Assembly (NCBI GenBank): GCA_028571685.1
Contig: CM053143.1
Span: 152,142,329-152,206,328 of the forward strand
From: Heterohyrax brucei
Lineage: Eukaryota > Chordata > Mammalia > Hyracoidea > Procaviidae
Direction of reading: 5' to 3'
Length of the DNA: 64,000 nt
This document shows positions 24,020-36,000 of the stretch, in pieces; positions within the stretch are counted from its first letter, which is position 1, and each line of letters starts with the position of its first letter. The notes beneath the pieces are model-generated. The model was not told the origin of the DNA. It saw only the letters and a list, made by a program, of their open reading frames with translations, and made no database searches. The translations under genes were made by a program, and so were the position numbers.

Positions 24020-24950
24020 TGTATTAAGGTAGGTGGACTTTACCCTGAAGGTATTTTTAGTTAGTCCTTTAAAAGTTTTAGGTGGAAGAGTCACAAGACC
24101 ATTTTGGCATCTGTAAAGCAGATGGACTAATGAGGGAAGAAACTGGAGACAGGAGGCCCAAACACCGTGCTACTGTCACAGTCCAGGCCAAGATGACAGG
24201 GGCCTGAAATAAGGCAATTTCTAGGGGCATGGAAAGAAGCAGGCTGATGTTAGAACCACTTAGCAGATAGTGTTGCCAGGATCAGTGATGGTTGGATGTT
24301 GGATTAGGTACAAAGATTTCAGAATGACTAATTTCTAGTCTGAGTGATGGAATTGAAGATGGTGTCACCAAATGACACAAAAAATTCAGGAGGAGGAGTA
24401 TATTTGGGTAGCGATGTAGAAAATGAACTTAGTTTGGGACATATTGAGTATGAAGGTCTATCATACATTCAGGATACTCCATTAATAAGGAGATTGGGTT
24501 GAGTTTGGCACTAAGAGGAGATTAAAACAGAACAAATGTTCTGAGAATCATCAAGACATTTTAAAAAAATGTTGCTCTTGAGTTGACTGACTCAGAGACC
24601 CACACAAGTATCAGAGTAAAACTGCTCTATAGGATTTTTGGTGGCTGGTTTTTCTGAAGCAGATCACCAGGACTCTCTTCTGAGGCACCTCTGTGTAGAC
24701 TTGAGCATCCCAACTTTCTGTTGGCAGAGGAGCACTTACCCATTTGTGCCACCCAAGGCCATCATCAGGATGTGGGTAAAAACCATGGGAAAGGAGAGAT
24801 GAGGACAGAACGCTGAGGAACACTCAGCTGTAAGAAATGAGAAGGACTCAGAACCAGCCAGTCGTTCTGAAAATGAGCCATTTAAGAAGAAAGTGGTCAT
24901 CTGTGCTCCAGGCAGCAGAAAGGACCCAGAGGAATCCAGCAAGTTTAGCA
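24020..24950 (+). repeat. Second copy of the old repeat seen at 1-3400
   Basis: 'gggacatattgagtatgaag', 'gaacgctgaggaacactcag'; broken by the SINE at 24573-24765. Confidence 0.5.
24573..24765 (-). mobile_element. AfroSINE, long form
   Basis: 'cttgagttgactgactcag', 'ctgaagcagatcaccagga', ends 'catttgtgccaccca'. Confidence 0.75.
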
Positions 24951-26329
24951 ACTAGCAAGCTGTGGTGAACTTGTCAAGAGCACTTTCTGGTGGCTGGAGA
25001 TAGGGAGTCACGGTTTGAATGGACAGTGAAAGCCAAGAAGGAGGAAGCGTGCCCAGTGTCTTTGCTCTCTCTCGGCAGATTCTTGTTCTACCCTTTGCCA
25101 CCCTACTCTCTGCTCTTGGTACCTGGGCAACATCAGCCCATTCCCAGAACTCCATTGTGCTTGCCTGTCACAAGCCCTGGAAGGAGATACGTGGGAAGGA
25201 AGAAAAAGAGATATGTGTGTTATTTCCCTCACTCCCTCCTTGCAAGTCTATTGCATTCTCTCAGTTAATGGCCACAACTCTCCTCCTGTGCTGAGGCAAT
25301 CTTCTTACCTGCTCTCCAGCCTTGGAGTGGCAATCATTCTGCTTTGCTAAATCTGGGACTCTCCATCACCCACTAAATTTCTCTACGTGCTGTCCACACC
25401 TTTGCAAATAGTCCTTTATTAAGTCTTCCTCCTATTATCATAAAGTGAGCGCACCATCTGTGTCTTGCTAGAACCCTGAGTGATGGAGGAAGAATCTGTG
25501 TGGGAACACGAGAATGATGGCAATTCCCAAAGGCAAGGGAGATTATGTCATGGGGGTTATTTTTGAAGGGTTGGAAAGGCTTGACAAGCTCGTGAAGTTT
25601 TAACAGCCAGGACCTACTTCAAAGGTATGATCTGAGAAGAAGGAAGAGATAGGAAGACACAGTGTTCTTTGCTAATTTCCAGCCCTGGTGACTGCACATG
25701 TGGCCCCACCATGAGTGTACAACAACAGTCTGGAATCTGTTTCTATTTTGTACAAGATTGTCCAGTAGCCAGGTTTGCACATGGCTGTGTTGGCAACTTT
25801 TTATTTGAGCCATGAATTGATAGAGTAGACACAGCAGCTAAAAAGGAGAAAGCAGAGAAGTCAGGACCTCAGCAAACCCAAGCACACCTCAGAACACTCT
25901 GCCAGTCAAACAGTAAACAGCATAGCTGGTGGTTTTTTTTAAAACTTTGCACTGGGTGATCCTGCCCTCCACCTCTGTGTTGCCAACCTCCTTTCCTGCA
26001 GGCCTTGGATTCTGCAGTGCTGCTCTATCTGACGGCCTCTTTTCTCTTCTTCAGACATAACACACCCTGTTCCTAATACACCCTGAAGCCTGAGTTCTGA
26101 CCATTTGTGGCTTGGAACCTCAAGAACACCTTCCCCAACTGTTGCTACGATTAATTCCTTCACAGCTTCAGACCTCATCTTGAACATGACTCCCTCAGGC
26201 CAGCCGGCCACCCAACCTGAACCAGTCCCCTGGGCTTCTCTCCTTCAGAGAGCCAGGACTCTTCTTTCATTGTACTTTGCATATTCATAGATTTATTGGG
26301 ATGGAAAATTTTGTTCAGAAAGACTTGCA
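24951..26329. other. Mostly unique; possible LTR 3' end near 25400-25490
   Basis: 'taagtcttcctcctattat' and 'gcgcaccatctgtgtcttgc' resemble an ERVL-type LTR end; the rest is not recognised. Confidence 0.35.
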
Positions 26330-26412
26330 GCTCTTATAAGACTTCTGTTGCTTTTACTTGTTTTCTGTTTGGTTTTTACATTTTAGTCTTCAGTCCATCT
26401 GAAATTAATTTT
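26330..26412 (-). mobile_element. L1 fragment
   Basis: 'tttagtcttcagtccatctg' fits a reverse L1. Cut by the SINE that follows. Confidence 0.45.
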
Positions 26413-26568
26413 GGAGCCCTGGTGGTCAACTGGTTAAGAGCCTAGCCTGCTAACCAAAAGGTTGGCAGTTCAAATTCACCAGCCACTCCTTGGAAACCCT
26501 ATGGGGTAGTTCTACTGTGTTGTGTAGCGTTGCTGTGTGTCAGAACTGATCTGATGGCACACAACAAC
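26413..26568 (+). mobile_element. AfroSINE with RTE-type tail
   Basis: 'ggagccctggtggtcaactg' to 'gatggcacacaacaact'; ends in the RTE tail instead of 'gtgggtttggtttt'. Confidence 0.85.
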
Positions 26569-26669
26569 TTATCACATTAGATGAGGGACTTTTCACAGTC
26601 TGAGCTTCTCTAGTACTTTGTTGCACTCTCTTACAGCTCTTCAACTCACTCATCCATTCAATAGATGAC

Positions 26670-27169
26670 TGTCTTGGCTATCTACTGCTGCTACTGTCAC
26701 AGAAATATGACAAGTAGATGGCTTTAACAAAGAAAAATGTATTTCCTCACTGTCCTTTAGCTGGAAGTCTGAATTCAGGCACCAGCTCCAGGGGAAGACT
26801 TTCTCTCTGTGTCAGCTCTGAAGGAAGGTCCCTGTGATGCATCAGTCTTTCTTTGGTCTGGGAACATCTTAGCGTAGGAACCTCAGGTCCAAAGGAGGTG
26901 CTCTGCTCCTGGCACTGCTTTCTTAGTGGTAAGAAGTCCCCATGTCTCTCTGCTTATTTCTCTCTTTTATAGCTCAAAGGAGATTGGCTTAATATACTAC
27001 CCAATGTTGGAGATTTCTAATGCCACTAATCCATCTTAAATCACAGTAAAATAGACTGTACAACACATAGAAAATCTCATCAAATGGCAAAATGGTTGAA
27101 AATACTGGGAATCATGGTCCAACCATATTGATACACACATATTTGGGAGACATAATTCAATCTATGACA
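26670..27169 (-). mobile_element. MaLR/ERVL-like solo LTR
   Basis: 'tgtcttggctatctactgct' to 'cataattcaatctatgaca'. Confidence 0.75.
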
Positions 27170-27476
27170 ATGACTAATGACCACATACTAGACCCACTAT
27201 TAGGCACAAAGGATAAAAATGACAGAGCTTCTGGGCCCTCGTCTTGGAGGAGATCTCAAGGAAAGCAGACATGTGAATGGAGAAATGACAACGCAACAAC
27301 ACATGGTGGTCAGAAGCTTCCGGAAGGTAAGAAATTCATTTGAATCTCTCACAGTGAGACATATGCCTTACCACTGAAGTCACTTAATCAATGTTTTAAC
27401 AATAAAACTGAGTATAAAATCAATGTGACTTTTAGCTTTTACTTTTCTCCACAGTTCCAAACTTACGGTTAATTAT

Positions 27477-27930
27477 TGTTATGGGTGGATTCGTGTCACC
27501 TAAAAAGATGTTAAAGTCTTAACCATGGGTAGCTGTGAACATGACTTTATTTGGAAATGGGTTCTTTGTAGATACAATCAAGTTAAGATGAGGTCATTAG
27601 GATAGGTTTTAATCCAATATGACCAGTATCCTTAGAACAAGAGATACAGATACAAAGACCTGCAGGGAGAATGCTGTGTGAAGGTGGAAGCAGAGATTGG
27701 AGTGATTCCTTACAAGTCAAGGAAGGCCAAGGGTTAGCTGCCTGCCATCCCGGCAAACTAGGGGAGAGTCACAGAACAGATTTTCCCTGACAGCCCTCAG
27801 AAGGAATTGACACTGCTTACACTCTGATTTTAGGTTTCTAGCCCCCAGATCTGTGAGAGGATAAATTTCTCTTATTTCAAGTCACCCCATTTGTGGTACT
27901 TTGTTATGATACCACTAGGGAGCTAAGACA
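27477..27930 (+). mobile_element. MaLR (MLT-like) solo LTR
   Basis: 'tgttatgggtggattcgtg', 'gactttatttggaaatggg', ends 'actagggagctaagaca'. Confidence 0.75.
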
Positions 27931-28420
27931 ACTACTGGATATAATCCACCAGGATGTGCTACAAGAATTTCTAACACAGATGTACTAAACAGAATTCTTT
28001 CCTCCAAAACCTATGCTCCTTGACTTCCCCTCAGTTATCTGAAGTAGGAAACTCAAAATCATTCTCAAAGACACCCCTTCCTTTATCCCCACACCCAGGT
28101 CTTGTGTGTTCTAAGTCATAAATATTTTGTGGTCCATATTCTTGATCATTTCCTTATTCCCACTATTTTGGGTCAAGCCTTTATTATCACTTCCCCAAAC
28201 TAGTTCAAAACAATAGCTCTCCTGGTCTTTTCCCTTTTTTTCTCTACAATTTTTTAATTGATACCACAGTCTTATTTCAGAAATACAAATCTTACACTCT
28301 CACTCTCTGACTTAAAATTCTTCTGTGACCTCTCAATGAGTCTCAGATAAAGGTTCAACAGGGCCTTCTCAATCAGGCCATAGATAAATACTTCCCAATC
28401 AAATAATCTATAAATTTGGA
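27931..28420. other. Old LINE-like sequence, uncertain
   Basis: 'cttctgtgacctctcaatga' and neighbours resemble L2-class text; too decayed to assign. Confidence 0.3.
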
Positions 28421-28535
28421 AAAAATGCTGCACACAGAGCTTTTTATCTGCATTGGTTTACTCTTGCTTCCATTCAAATACATGTTTTGTATTTGTTTCC
28501 TCAAAAGCTGGCTTAGCAGTTTGTATGGAGAACCA

Positions 28536-28650
28536 AATCAAACTTGCTGCTGTCAAGTCAATTCAGACTCATGGGGGCCCTGCAGAGCAGAGCAGAAGTG
28601 CCTCATCAGGTTTCCAAGGAGCACCTGGTAGAGTCGAACTACTGACCTTT
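28536..28650 (-). mobile_element. AfroSINE, partial
   Basis: 'gctgtcaagtcaattcagac' to 'gtagagtcgaactactgacc'. Confidence 0.8.
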
Positions 28651-28940
28651 CATTATCATCCACAATATTTAACCCATGGTGACTCATGGTGCCCCATACA
28701 CAAAGAAGTAAAACTTTCCTGTTCCATGATTGACTGTAGATCAAACCTTTGTGATCCAGAGGGTTTTCTCCAGCTAATTTTCAGCAGTAGATTTCCAGGC
28801 CATTCTTCCTAGTACATCTTAGTCTGGAAGCTCCCCTGAAGAGTCTTCAGCATCATTACTGAGAGGTGAGTGGTGGCTATGCACGGTGAGCACTGAGTGG
28901 GAATCTAGCCCTGGGCTCCCCACTGAACCTCTACTACTAC
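28651..28940 (-). mobile_element. tRNA-Gly-headed SINE
   Basis: The head at 28885-28940 reads in reverse like tRNA-Gly ('gggaatctagccctggg'). The body contains 'cagtagatttccaggcc' and 'cttagtctggaagctcc', shared with the RTE 5' region. A second copy is at 44965-45275. Confidence 0.6.
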
Positions 28941-29516
28941 CACTGACTCATCAGGGCCCCCATATAAAACATAACCAGCATGTACAACATCACTGTTATC
29001 AAGAAAGCTCTCTTCTCCATTAAATTGGAGGTGGGTAGAGTTCCTTTTGTAGTATAACAAAACCTTTCATTACACCATTTGAGATGTGGCATGAAATGTA
29101 CATGCCGTTGAAACTTAAATAACACTAAGGTATGTACGACTAATCTTCCTTTTTGAAGACAGGTTTAAATAAGGACTAAGGGGAAATAACTTTTCTTGTT
29201 TTAGACATTGTGTGCACGTGATGTACATAATAATTTCGTGTCCTATAATGTGTACTTTGTGATCTGTACCGCTGAAAAGTACAGTAACTGTAAACTAGAG
29301 GCCAGACACCAGTCCTTCAGGTAAGCTGTTAACAAGGCCCTTCCTTATTTCATCATCTGATTACTCTTGAAACTTTGGACTTTCTGTCCCATTTAACCTG
29401 ACAAGAAGCTGTATTATGGATTTGAAACTAATAACATGAAGTACATACAAGTTAACCCTTTAATTATGTATGAATAAAAGCAGCCTGAAAGAGCACTGGA
29501 GTAAATCACAGAGAAT
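28941..29516. other. CHRNA9 3' flank, no feature recognised
   Basis: Downstream of the likely poly(A) signal. AT-rich. Confidence 0.4.
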
Positions 29517-29522
29517 TTTATT
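29517..29522 (-). terminator. CHRNA9: Candidate CHRNA9 poly(A) signal
   Basis: AATAAA on the minus strand, 29 nt past the stop codon. It would give a very short 3' UTR. Other distal sites are possible; none was scored. Confidence 0.45.
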
Positions 29523-29550
29523 GATTCATCCCCTAGACAACAAACACCCA

Positions 29551-30089
29551 CTAATCTGCTTTTGCGATTATCAAAATAGTCATCACAAGCACCATGATGA
29601 AAAAAATCCACATGAAGAATCTATCGATCACTTTTGCAACCTTCTTCCACTCACTCCCCTTGGAGTGGGTGGCCTTGTGGTCCTTGAGGCACTTGGCAAT
29701 GTACTCAATATTCTTCATCAGCGCACTGTACCGTGCACAGTAGCTGTCAGCATCCTGTGGATTCTCACCCTGGCACCGCAAGTCATTTTTCAACAGTGCA
29801 TTGATTTCCTTCTTTCTGCAAATTTTGTTTCCAGCTGGTTTCAGATTAGGTTCTGGGATTTTGCCATAAACCTTTGAGAAGCGATCCCGCCCCCTTTCAT
29901 GGCGCTGAGTGAGGCAGCTCTCACCCACATCATAAACAAACAAGAGCCTGGACATGTATTTCAGGATGACCACTCTGGCCCAGTGTGGCACTGGCCGGGC
30001 CTCAGCTCCGCAGAAGTGGATATTCATCACCATAATGGTCAAGGCGGTAGAGGCCGTGATCAAGGCCATTGTGGCTATGTAGTATTTGC
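29551..30089 (-). CDS. CHRNA9: CHRNA9 exon 5 (membrane segment 3, cytoplasmic loop, membrane segment 4)
   Basis: Terminal coding exon, 539 bp with the TAG at 29553-29551. The acceptor is TTTTAATTCCAG. It starts [20 protein letters not shown] (membrane segment 3), continues through the cytoplasmic loop (about residues 327-450, with basic clusters and [17 protein letters not shown] before membrane segment 4) and ends AKAD. The loop is the least conserved part compared with human alpha-9 as I remember it and is one residue shorter; the rest is close to identical. Confidence 0.96.
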
Positions 30090-33000
30090 CTGGAATTAAA
30101 ACAGGCAGACAACCAAGTTAGCTGAAACCCGTCCTCATGTTTGGCTTAAAAAGAAAGAAATCATGACCTTTTCCAAGGAAGCAATGTGTTCCAATGATTT
30201 CTACCAGAGACTTATGAATCAGATTTCTTTATTCGTGTCACGGCTCTGTCACTTACCAGACATGTGACATGTGGCAAGTTACATAATCTTACTAAGCCTT
30301 GGCTTCTTTCTGTGTCAAACGGGTGTTAATAATAGTATCTAATTCATAAGAATATGATAAGATTCAGTTGGGATGATACGGTAAAGATCTCAGTGCCATC
30401 CCTGCCCAATATTAGAAGATTTGTAAATGACTGATTGCTGAGATCATCATGTGAAAAACTTTTTTACCTCAAAAAAGCAGTAACTTTGATCAGCTCTCAG
30501 CACCGTTTTCAGACCTCATTAATATGGAAGCCTATCACTGTTGATTGAGAAAGGAGACACTGTGTAATTATTAGGGTTTAAAGTGTGATTGCATGAAGAA
30601 AATGTTCATGGAAAAGGGAAAGAAAGTAAACTATAAAATAAGAGTAGAAATCTGAACAAAATCAAAAGCAAGCCAACTGAACAGTAATAACATAGACAAA
30701 CCTGTGGTAAGATTGCTCAAGGAAAAAATACAAAAATGAAATTTTTTAGAAAATAATAAATTAACATTATAAAAAGCCATACTATAAGACATTTCATAAC
30801 CTAAATGAAATAATTAAACTTCTGGAAAGATGTATGATGTGAAAATTAGTGCAAGAAGAAAGAAAACACCTGAACAGAAATGAGAAGCAATCAAATACTT
30901 CCTTCCTTGCAATCCTCAAAAAAGCTTTAGACTCAAAAATGTTTTATGCAGGAGTTTTACCAAACTTTTTTAAAGGAACTGATTGATAATTCATATACGT
31001 GCATATTGTTCCAGAACTTGAAAAGGAGAAAAAACTGCGTAACACATTTTATGAATTCACATTATGCTTAATTTCAAAACTGACAAGAAAGGTGATTTTA
31101 GGGCTCATTTCATTAATAGACATGTTTGAGAAAATTCAACAAAAAAAATTAACTAACACAATCCAATATTAAAATGTATTAAATGTATTAAAATGATAAT
31201 ACACCATGATAAAGAGGGATTTAGCTCAAGATTACAAAGAGGTTCAACATCCAAAAACTTATTGATGTCATCTACTACATTAATGGGCTAAAAGAGAAAC
31301 TCACACGATTATGTTAAAAGATGAAGACAAAGTATTTGATAATGTTTGCCACTATTATTTGTTAAACATAAAATTAAAAGTAGATGGAACTTTTTTAAAT
31401 GTTAAAAGTCTGTGGGTCAGAAACTTAAACCACATGCTACATTTAAGGCAGAAACGTTGGAAATGTTCCTCTAAGATCAGGAGAACATTCCATTTGTGCC
31501 ATTGCCTCCCGTAAACTGGGAGGTCCAAGCCAATGTCACAGGGCTAAAGAGGTAGTTAAGTACTTCGGTTGGTAATCAAAAGATGGGCAGTTCAAATCCA
31601 CCAGGCTCTCTGTGGAAACTCTATGGGGCTGTTCTACTGTGTCCTATGCTATGAGTCAGAATCAGCTCAACAGCAATGGATTTGTTTTTTTAAGTGTGGA
31701 GGTATAACTGTGATGATTTACAGATGTTTTGCTCATCTACACAGGAAGTTCAGTAGGCTCAACAAGTCATCAAAATCAGTAAGAAATTTTGTCAAGATAC
31801 TAGTAGTATCAACTTACTTAAAACTCAATAGCATTTCTTTATACCAGTAATAGCTAAACATTTTTTTTTTTTATTTTTTTTTAGTGACTACTATCGGCGC
31901 TTGGCATCAACACTTGGCTTGGCTGGCATATATGTAAGATACTATCTGCAATACCACCAATAAGACCAAAAAAAAAAAAAAATCTAGGAAAGAACGCACA
32001 ACTTCTTCAGGGAAACACTATAAAATCTGTTAAAAGCTTTTAAGAATTACATGGGTAGAGAGGGATACCGTGTTCTCAGACATGACGACTGCTGGATTGG
32101 CAGTCCTGTCTCCCCCTCTACTGGGTTGCTCAGTTGGGGTCTTAGACCCAGACTATCTCATAAGGAGATAGCACAGTTTGTACTGGATGTTCGTCCTTGC
32201 TTGGTGATACTACCTTGTTACTGGCTCAGTGCGTCCTTCTTTGTCCTGCTTATCTGTGTGTGTCACTTGGTGGCCCCCAGTGAACCCTACTTTTATATCT
32301 ATTCTCCATGGGAGGAAGTGGGCTCTTTCACTGGGAGCGGGAGAAGGGTGCATGCAGCCCAGTTAGCCGTGGGAGTCACCCACTGGCCCTGAGGGACTGA
32401 TTCACATTACTGATGTTGATATAACTGCTTAGCTTTCTTGTGAGAAAACACTGTGCTGCTCAGTGCCTGCGTGAGTTGTGTCTTTTTTGGTGACCTTGAT
32501 ACTTCAAAACAATGAAAGAAGCTGATATCTGGCTCCTCCTGCACAAGGTGGGACTCCTGCAGAAGTGGTAATAGGTATCACTTTGACAACAATTTATTGT
32601 GATAAGTATATCAATACTTTGCAAGTTACTCTACAATTTCAATCAAAATACTACCTAGATTTTTTTTTGAAGGGTTAGAAAAGTTAATGTGATATAAAAA
32701 CTAAGTTGATGTTTTTCAAAATGTATTAATGATTTAGGATTTAGGAAAGAATGCCCCCTGCAAGCACTTTCAGGATATTGGTATGCAGAAGGCTGGCATT
32801 AGTGAATGCTCATCAAACCTCCAGGCAACTGGGTAGCAGGGTTCTGTGGTTTCAGATGAGTGCAGAGTGACAGGGCAGACTGGAGATTAGCAGAGAAGTA
32901 CAGGCTGAGCACAGTGGATACGCACAGATCACAGTGACTTCAGGGTGCCAGTGCCCACGCCTCAGGGTTGGGTTCCTGAGATCTTTGGACAAATGCATTC

Positions 33001-36000
33001 ATTGCTGTATTACCATGAGTCGGCTCCGACTCGACGGCACTTGGCTGGCTGGCTGTATCACCGGGTAAGTCCTCAATAAACCTTTGTTGAATGAATAAAT
33101 CCACCAAAGCATGAATAAAACCTCCCTTTATTGGTCTTAGAGACCTAGTTGCTCAGTGGTGAGTTATGACTGCTAACCAAAAGGTCAGTAGTCCGAATCT
33201 ACCAGCTGCTCCCTGGGAACCTTATAGGGCAGTTCTTCTCTGTTTTATAAGGTTGCTATGACTCAGAATCAACCAGATGGCCAACAAGTGTGGTTTTTTG
33301 TTTTTCAAACTGGTCTTAACTCTCACCCGTTCTTAACTATGTTTCCCTTAGGAAGTAGATGCAAATAACAATGGTGATGATCTAAAGGGTGTGTGCACCC
33401 TTCTTAAAAAGGTAGGTTTCCCATAATCACACAAACAGAACAAGTAATGCTTGCAAAATTCCTGTGAGACTTCTCTGCTCAGAAATTATGTTACCTTGCT
33501 CTCTGCTATTGCTCACTACCTCAGAAGAGGGAGACCAGCTGATGGAGATTGCCTCAAACAGGCTCATGATTGGATGTGACCACTGCCAATCATTTCTGCC
33601 TCAGGTGAGGTAATAAAGGTGTCCATACACTGCCCCCTCTTTATCTGTAAGCAGGACAAACCTTCATAAAAGAGGGTCAAACATGTGCATGCTGCTTGGA
33701 GAGACAAAAAGGAAGAAATATCTAGTAAAAACAATGTGGTAAAATCTGAATATTGGGTGATACTGAATTCAGTAGACAGTAAAAAGGCAGGAGATTATCT
33801 CTTTGTTATTGATCCTTATGTCTCCTGACATTCCAAAATTTCCCCCATTGCTTACTTTCCAAAAACCAAACTCACTGTCATTAAGCTGATCCTGACTCAT
33901 ACCCACCCTATACTGCTTAATTTAAGGAACTAAAAGTGAGGTTTAGCTCACTTTAGCAAGTCATTGAGACAGAAGTATTGGATTTGAGGAATACATTTGG
34001 AGACAGGAAGTCACTGTTAAAGGCTCTAGAAGGGTCTGGGAACAAAGCAGGTACCGAAGAAGGGAGACAGAGAAGGTAGCCTCACTCGAGACTCCAAACG
34101 ACGAGAGATATTTCATGATTTTAGATTTTGGAAATGCAGCCTGCTTTAGAATCAAGCACCCCAAGTGCTTCTTAAAAATGGCTATTCCCAAACCTTGCCC
34201 CAGACAACTAGATTAAGCTCTTTTGGTGTGGAATCTGTATTTTAGTATCTCCCATAGCTTTTATTATGCCTTGTACAAGTTAAGAATGATTCTATTAAAG
34301 GCAGACTGAAAGACTCAGCTCATTTCTATTGCATTTGTCTCTGTTCCCAAGAAAAAATTCTTATATTGTGAAAAAATAATAATCCCTTTTACTCACTGCT
34401 TACCCCATGCCAAGTTCTTTGCTCAGCAATGAAGCAGCAAGGCAGCAAGCCAACAAACACTACAGATGAAGAAGCTTAGACTAAGAGATGAAGCAACATG
34501 CCTAAGATTCACGAAGGAGACAGTGGTGAAACCAGAGTTCAAATGCTGGGTTCTCTGACTTCAAAATCAGAGCCCCTGACCTGCGGTTTTCTGAGTTAAA
34601 CAGAAAGTGTATCAGTATTACTCAGAAAGCTAGTTTAAACAAGTCATAGCTGCCAACTGCAGGCACCAAGTGAATTACATGACAGCCAGTGTCAGGTCTG
34701 AAGTTGGTCCAAATGGTATGAAGCAGAAACACAACCCCGGTCACTACAAAATGGAGTCAAGGTACAAGACACTCGAACTTACCTATCAGGGGGACGTTTT
34801 CGGAGGCGGGCATGATCTCCGCCACCATTAGTTGAAATACAGTCATGGCCAAGAGGATTGTCACTCCCAGAGACACCTTTTCTCCAGAGGCTGCTGGGAG
34901 GTAAAAACTCAAGGGGGCCAGAAAAGATATGAGGACACACGGGATGAGGAGGTTGACGATATAGAATGAGGACCTCCGCTTCAACAGGAGAGTGAAGGTC
35001 ACATCCGGGTAAGGATCAGAGCAGCAGCCATACGAGATCACATTCCTCACAGCTGGCATACCATGGACCTCCCATTCCACATCCTCGATGAAGTCAGAGA
35101 GGTCTCCGCTGTCCAGGGCGTTGAAGATGTCCACCTGATTGCCATTGTAAGTCCAGGAACCAAAGGTCAGGTTGCACTGCTGCTTATCAAAGGGGAAGTA
35201 GGTGACATCCACCACACAGGAGCTCTTGGTGATGGCTGGTGAGTCCCAGGTGATCAACCCATCGTACCTCAGGACCACATTAGTATTCACTGGCTCTGAA
35301 GATTCATCATCTGCCCTGGAGGTCAGAGAGGAAAATGGAAACTGCTTTCTAGAATTCACTATCTTTCTTAGCCCAGACAGCTCACTGCCCCATGCTTGCT
35401 ACTTTAATGTCTTTACCAGCGGATCATCATTTTCTCTGGCACTTAGAATCAACTTTAATTTTTCGTCCTCTGTTTCCTGTAATTACTCAGGGCCCAGGTT
35501 TTCTTAGATTTTTTACAGCATCTCCACTTTACGTCCTTTCCTCTACGTTCTCAATGCCACTCTTAGGCCAAGTAGATATAAACATCCAGGCCAAAAAAAT
35601 CTTTGTTGAGGCTAAAATATGATGGGGAGGCTCTGTTGCCTGATTTTGTTAACTTTGGGAACCAGAGGGAAGCCTGGTGGTGGAATAGTTAAGTGCTACA
35701 ACTGCTAACCAGAAGTTCGGCAGTTCAAATCCACCAGGTGCTCCCCGGAAACTCTATGGGGCAGTTCTTCTCTGTCCTGTAGGGTCTCTATGAATCAGAA
35801 TCAACTTGATGACAGTGGGTTTGGTTTGGTTTTGTGAACCAGAACATTAAAATAGTTTTCTGTTGCTGCTGTAAGAGCTGTCCATGTGCTGAACAGCTGT
35901 CATTGTTTGTTCAGCTCCAGCCATTCAATCTGTCACACAATAAATGCACATTTGAAATTTCAGTAACCCACTTTACCTGATCAAAAACTGCCATGACTCT

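Larger units (their letters stand above)
30640..32740 (+). mobile_element. Old L1 ORF2 region, heavily interrupted
   Basis: Pieces 30640-31540, 31693-31860, 31980-32080 and 32586-32740 read in order as decayed L1 ('cctcaaaaaagctttagactc', 'caatttcaatcaaaatacta'). Breaks: a SINE, a short element and a 0.5-kb insertion. Confidence 0.6.
30090..34782 (-). other. CHRNA9: CHRNA9 intron 4
   Basis: 4693 bp. It contains a MIR, an old plus-strand L1 broken by a SINE, a short hairpin element and an unclassified 0.5-kb insertion, then SINEs and another MIR. 33306-33855 and 33915-34385 show nothing recognised. Confidence 0.85.

Noticed and set aside
28453..28812. 119-codon plus-strand frame
   Set aside because: Crosses a unique stretch and two SINEs; no known domain.
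29470..29877. 135-codon plus-strand frame
   Set aside because: Shadow of CHRNA9 exon 5.
32051..32392. 113-codon plus-strand frame
   Set aside because: Crosses an L1/insertion border; no similarity recognised and no splice or start context.
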